A DNA stretch of 64,000 nucleotides. Source: Narthecium ossifragum. Taxonomy: Eukaryota; Streptophyta; Magnoliopsida; Dioscoreales; Nartheciaceae. The notes under the pieces were generated by a model. It was not told the DNA's origin and ran no database searches. It saw nothing but the letters and a program-made list of their open reading frames with translations. Below are positions 60,601-64,000 of this stretch, in pieces. Numbering within the stretch: the stretch's first letter is position 1; every line of letters begins with the position of its first letter. Made by a program: the position numbers and the translations under genes. The stretch is from NCBI GenBank assembly GCA_963920575.1, contig OY986968.1, forward strand, positions 26,976,129 through 27,040,128, in the 5' to 3' direction.

Positions 60601-61439
60601 TGGCATGAATGCCATCTTTTAATCACCTCAATCTATTACGATTTAAATATAAATAGTCTATCTGTTCTTAGCAAAGCCTCAATAACCTAATTAACAATTC
60701 TCATCGTGTGTATTTGGGCATCAGCCAAAAAAAAACCCTACTTCACCACCGATTTTATTACCAAAAGTTAAACTTTCTTGGCTGTGATTCCCAAACCTAA
60801 CACAAATTCAAGAAAGGCAGCCACCATCTGATAGCCACGCATCAAAGCCCAACCTGAGCGTCTTAGTTCAGGAGGACAATGTATGATTCGATACCAACTC
60901 ACCTCGTGCTTCTTGAGGAGCTCAAGGATGGCGAGCACGATATCATTAACATAGCAAAATCCCGACGCCTCGAACTTCTTGGCATGGTGCAGCCCGCCGG
61001 CCCAATTGATCGCAATGTCATGCCCATGGTTAAGCTTGACGGCGCCGCCAACGGAGCCACCGGCATATGTCTGGCAGAAAGAGTACAATCCATCGAAAAC
61101 GGGGCAGTCCTCACCGACGTTGAACCGCTTAAGGGCGCGGATCTGGTCTTGCTGCGTCTCAGGGGTAACCGACTTTAGGAAGGCGACATATTCGTCGGCA
61201 TGGAAGCGGCAGAGGTCCCGCTCCCGTGCGGGGTTGGGCTTGTAGACCTGCATATGGCCGAGGAGTCCGTAGTGCGCTAAGAGGGCGTGTGTCATCCGAA
61301 TCCGGTGGGGCTTCATCGGGTGTCCTTGGCCATAGTAGTAGTTCCCCACCTCCTGGTCGTAAAAGTAGCACACTTTCCGCTTCGCACCGTCCGTTCCCAC
61401 CACCGCCGCCAAAGAGTTACCTCCGCCGCCGCCCTCCAT
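54686..61439 (-). CDS. HDA19-like: Class I (RPD3/HDA19-type) histone deacetylase
   Basis: Seven exons on the minus strand: 60903-61439, 59884-60324, 58977-59207, 57755-57846, 57611-57683, 54879-54950 and 54686-54796, about 518 residues. The deacetylase domain fills residues 20-340. Zinc ligands are Asp187 and His189 in DIDIHHGD and Asp275 in [12 protein letters not shown]. The catalytic His pair is in GGLHHAKK and the active-site Tyr in [17 protein letters not shown] and CVKYMRSFN are typical of the plant HDA19/HDA6 group. The C-terminal tail is acidic ([26 protein letters not shown]) then lysine-rich, as in HDA19, which works with TPL/SIN3-type corepressors in the nucleus (family knowledge). 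Intron 5 (2.66 kb) contains a complete MULE-like insertion. Confidence 0.93.
55202..55210. repeat. Left 9-bp target site duplication of the MULE-like element
   Basis: TCCAAAGAT, identical to bases 56635-56643 at the other end. Confidence 0.9.
55211..56634. mobile_element. Pack-MULE-like Mutator element in an HDAC intron
   Basis: Terminal inverted repeats of about 215 bp (55211-55429 and 56423-56634) match over most of their length, for example TTTTAAAACGTGACAAAAT, GGTCGTTTTGGACCCAA and TAAATAGGTCACGTG. The element is bordered by a perfect 9-bp duplication TCCAAAGAT. Long TIRs with a 9-bp target duplication define Mutator-like elements. The 1,424-bp body has no transposase; instead it holds a GC-rich, gene-like fragment. 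It therefore fits a non-autonomous Pack-MULE. It sits in intron 5 of the deacetylase gene, with the fragment oriented opposite to that gene. Confidence 0.9.
55590..56395 (+). pseudogene. Captured coiled-coil gene fragment inside the MULE
   Basis: A frame starts at 55590 ([20 protein letters not shown]) and stops after 37 codons. A second open stretch reads [13 protein letters not shown], a TGA near 55829, then [20 protein letters not shown], continuing open to 56395. The second part contains two related units of about 60 residues: [20 protein letters not shown]...MSRKHE and [20 protein letters not shown]...MSRKPN, heptad-like and charged, suggesting a coiled coil. The frame change and internal stop indicate a decayed copy. 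The donor gene is not recognised. Confidence 0.65.
56635..56643. repeat. Right 9-bp target site duplication of the MULE-like element
   Basis: TCCAAAGAT, identical to 55202-55210. Confidence 0.9.
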
Positions 61440-61613
61440 GCCCTCGCCCTTCTCCTCCTCCTCCTTCGTCTCCTTCGTGCTGTTATCAGCTCGCTCTCGA
61501 TTCCTCGCGACTATTTCGTATCCAGGAAGTGAAGGGGGCTGAGTGGCGGCATATATGTTAGTTCGGCTACTGGGCCATTGGTTCTTGGGCCTTGGGCCTA
61601 AAGCATGGATATT
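61440..61613 (-). promoter_or_regulatory. Very short spacer between the PPR stop and the HDAC start
   Basis: Only 174 bp separate the stop codon of the upstream PPR gene from the ATG of the deacetylase gene, both on the minus strand. The spacer must contain the PPR 3' UTR and the deacetylase 5' UTR and core promoter. It has CTCCTCCTCC-type pyrimidine/purine runs next to the start codon and no obvious TATA box. Confidence 0.6.
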
Positions 61614-63572
61614 TTATGGGCTTAGCTCGGCCCCTTTGATCCAGCTACAGCCAGGAGCTTTAGTTAGTCGTCTATCAAACTTCATCTTTCTCAATCTTTG
61701 CACGTCATCCCATCTCCCCTGCTCTGCATATATATCAGACATGATTACAAACGGAGTTGGGCACCATGGTTCCAACTCTGAGATCTCTCTAACCATGACT
61801 TCGCCGAGTTCGGCATTAGAGTGGCTCCTGCATGCGCCGAGTAGAGAGGAGTACATGGAATTAGAAGGCATGGGGACTTTTTGTAGTAGGTACCAAGCTT
61901 CTTCAAGCTTCCCGGCTCGGCTCAAGAGATCGATCATGCAACCATAGTGCTCTGCTGTGAGATTTATTTTATAGTCTCTACTCATCATCTCAAGTGTTTC
62001 ATGCGCTTTCTCAATCTGGCCAGTGTGACTACATGCTGATAGAACGCTGAGAAACGTAGCTGAATTCGGAATCACTCTTTGTCTTCGCATCATTTCGAAG
62101 ATCTCAAGTGCAAGTTCATGTTCCCCGTTCCTGCCATGACCGGAAATCATCGCATTCCATAATGCCGGATCACCTGATTTCTTGTCGATCTGGTAAAAAA
62201 TACGGCGAGCGTGACGGGAACATCCACATGACATGTACATATGAATTACTGCAGCCTGAAAGAACTCGTCCTTGAAGCATTCTCCAGTTTTAAGAACATG
62301 GCAGTGGATTTCTTTTCCATGTTGGAGGTCTGAAATGGATGAACAAGCTTGTAGAAGGCTTGTCAGAATTTTTAAAGTAGGAGCAGTAGTTCCTGCTGAC
62401 TGCATCTCTCCGAAGAGCTTAAAGGCTTCAACTCCATTTCCTGATTGCGAAAAGGCACTAATCATCAGATTCCATGTCACCGCGTCTGGCCTCGGGCCTT
62501 CTGATCTTAGTTTGTTAAACAATTCGACAGCAGGATCAAGGAAACCGTGGGATAATAACCCTGATATCATGGCATTCCAGCTTACAATGTTCCTGTTCTT
62601 CATTCCTGAAAAAATCCGATAACCACAACACCAAGAGCCACACTTGGAGTACATGTGAATAAGTGTTGTTCCTACCATCACCTCGGAATCCAATTCACAT
62701 TTCAGGATGTAGCAATGTATCTGCTTGCCAAGCATCAGATCGGAGAGCTCTGAGCACGCCGAGAGAACAGAGAGCAATGTCGACGAACTTGGTCGCTCTC
62801 CTGTAGAAATAGTCATCTCCCTGAACACATCCAAAGCAAGTAGGGAAGACCCATCTTTCAAGAACCCAGAAATCATGGCATTGTAGGTTACAACCTTCCT
62901 TTTGCCAAACAACTCGAACACTCTCTGAGCCATATTCAGCTGGGCACAATTCGAGTACATGGTCACCAGAGCCGTCGCGACATAAGCATCCAATTCAAAC
63001 CCCATCCTAATCGAAAATCCATGCAACTGAGAGCCTTGCGCCATCGTTCCACAAGCCGGCAGTGCGCTTGCTACAGTAACAGAATTTGGGCAAAGCCCTT
63101 CCATCACAAGCTGTCTGAAGGCATATAGAGATTCTTGGAAATTGCCACACTGGGAGAAGCCCGAAATGATGGAGTTATAAGACGCAATACATGGGCTGGA
63201 TATTGTTTCAAACACCTTGAGAGCATCACCAAATAGGTGGAGCTTCATGTAGGTGGCCGTGAGAGATGTGGCAGTGTAGATATCGGCTTCGAAGCCGGTT
63301 TTGACGACATGGGTGTGGATTTGCTGGGTTTGTGGAATGGATCGGAGGTTCTTGCATGCTTTGAGAAGGGTTGGGAAGGTGGGATCGTTGGGTTGGAGAG
63401 AGGAGGTGTGGGCTTGGCCATAGACGGCGATGGCTCTTGCATACTGACCGTTGGAGACAAGTTTTCGAACGTTTGACTTCATTATTTGGTCGGTTTGAAG
63501 TTCCGGCGGGAGGAAAAGGAGCTCGTCCTTTCTCGAGTTACTTTCCCTCCAATCTATTTCTCTATTTTCCAT
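61614..63572 (-). CDS. PLS-class PPR protein with E domain (At2g02750-like)
   Basis: An intronless ORF of 652 residues. PPR motifs occur throughout, for example VVTYNAMISGFLKDGSS, VGTTLIHMYSKCGS, NIVSWNAMISGLLSHGF and AVTWNLMISAFSQSGNG. It ends with an E domain (MYSSLLGACRSHSNAELGE, then PFVIMSDIYAEQGRWDDVQR) and stops at PGCSWIKGAELSP, without E+ or DYW. The motif order resembles Arabidopsis At2g02750 as remembered. Such proteins bind organellar RNA. ATG 63482 (MKSNVRKLVSNGQYARA) aligns better with that homologue's start and would give 622 residues; the extra 30 upstream residues are highly charged and do not look like a targeting peptide. Confidence 0.85.
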   Translation of the reverse strand: MENREIDWRESNSRKDELLFLPPELQTDQIMKSNVRKLVSNGQYARAIAVYGQAHTSSLQPNDPTFPTLLKACKNLRSIPQTQQIHTHVVKTGFEADIYTATSLTATYMKLHLFGDALKVFETISSPCIASYNSIISGFSQCGNFQESLYAFRQLVMEGLCPNSVTVASALPACGTMAQGSQLHGFSIRMGFELDAYVATALVTMYSNCAQLNMAQRVFELFGKRKVVTYNAMISGFLKDGSSLLALDVFREMTISTGERPSSSTLLSVLSACSELSDLMLGKQIHCYILKCELDSEVMVGTTLIHMYSKCGSWCCGYRIFSGMKNRNIVSWNAMISGLLSHGFLDPAVELFNKLRSEGPRPDAVTWNLMISAFSQSGNGVEAFKLFGEMQSAGTTAPTLKILTSLLQACSSISDLQHGKEIHCHVLKTGECFKDEFFQAAVIHMYMSCGCSRHARRIFYQIDKKSGDPALWNAMISGHGRNGEHELALEIFEMMRRQRVIPNSATFLSVLSACSHTGQIEKAHETLEMMSRDYKINLTAEHYGCMIDLLSRAGKLEEAWYLLQKVPMPSNSMYSSLLGACRSHSNAELGEVMVREISELEPWCPTPFVIMSDIYAEQGRWDDVQRLRKMKFDRRLTKAPGCSWIKGAELSP

Positions 63573-63811
63573 CAGGAATTAAGCTTGAAATATTGAATCT
63601 TATACATAGAAAATAAATAAACAAATAAAATAAAATGGAGGACTTTTCATTGATCCCCCTAACAAAATTTGAATCGTGCGCATAGTCTTGAAAATCTTAT
63701 TTTTCTCTCTAATCTATATATACGAAATTTTTCCTTACAATATGGGTTGGGCACATAAACATGGCTTTCGACCAGGCCACAGGCCATGCTTAGATTTCAA
63801 GCACATTAAGG
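63573..63811. other. Upstream region of the PPR gene
   Basis: AT-rich DNA with an AAATAAA repeat run at about 63611-63635. It should contain the PPR promoter. Nothing else is recognisable. Confidence 0.4.
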
Positions 63812-64000
63812 GCTTGTTTGGTATGGAAATAGGGGGGAAATAACTCTTTATTTTCATACTTATTCCCAACACATATTTTGCTATTTCAGTTAATCATTAT
63901 CCATTTATTCTCATTCCATTTACGATTATCATTCTAATTTTTCTTATTTCAAGTAATCATTATTATTTTATTCATATTTTTTTTAACCTAAACTCTCTTA
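63812..64000. mobile_element. Left part of a MITE-like repeat cut by the window edge
   Basis: Starts GGGCTTGTTTGGTATGGAAA, typical of small plant DNA transposons. It contains TTATTTCAAGTAATCATTAT, the inverse of AATGATTACTTGAAATAA at about 17678-17695. The right end is outside the window. Confidence 0.4.

Overview
The window is nuclear DNA of a flowering plant. It has many short-exon genes with GT-AG introns, chloroplast-targeted and plant-specific families (PAS/LOV photoreceptor, WRKY factor, NPF transporter, PLS-class PPR proteins, DUF1475, DUF1995), AT-rich introns and intergenic DNA, GC-rich first exons and several non-autonomous DNA transposons. The GC-rich 5' ends lean towards a monocot, but that is a weak inference. 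All gene models were built by eye from reading frames, splice consensus and family resemblance.

Layout. 1-0.65 kb: decayed LINE reverse transcriptase tail. 1.8-6.1 kb (+): PAS/LOV protein, seven exons. 6.6-10.3 kb: a Tourist-like MITE, then a large element packed with AGTTACTTTCC motifs. 11.0-11.8 kb (+): group IIc WRKY factor with WRKYGKK, followed by a CT/TA microsatellite carrying a TIR element. 12.7-14.6 kb: second motif-array element. 15.0-19.8 kb (-): NPF (probably NPF4) transporter with a TATA box and a GA tract upstream. 22.7-23.6 kb: third motif-array element; 24.0-24.3 kb: a MITE with a sister copy at 45.3 kb. 26.6-30.8 kb (-): RAB7/RABG3 GTPase. 31.9-33.7 kb (-): LPA66-like PPR protein whose DYW domain is frameshifted and decayed. 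33.9-37.9 kb (+): DUF1475 membrane protein with a recent 310-bp tandem duplication across one exon. 38.7-43.4 kb (+): RRN7/TAF1B-like Pol I factor with a probable GC-AG intron, followed by two orphan coding exons in the same phase. 46.1-49.0 kb (+): plastid IscA/SufA. 49.6-53.6 kb (+): DUF1995/LPA3-like plastid protein. 54.7-61.4 kb (-): class I histone deacetylase with a Pack-MULE-like element in its fifth intron. 61.6-63.6 kb (-): PLS-class PPR protein.

The genes do not form a pathway. Several products share the plastid (IscA, the DUF1995 protein and possibly the LPA66-like PPR), which probably reflects ordinary gene content. Unusual structure lies mainly in the mobile DNA. Three copies of a motif-array family have head-to-head internal arrays and similar subterminal sequence at all six ends. 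A MULE with about 215-bp TIRs and a perfect 9-bp target duplication carries a host-like coiled-coil fragment. Other notable points are the decayed DYW domain, the exon-spanning duplication, an NPF start codon alone at the end of exon 1, and the stop codon that separates the Pol I factor from downstream exons.
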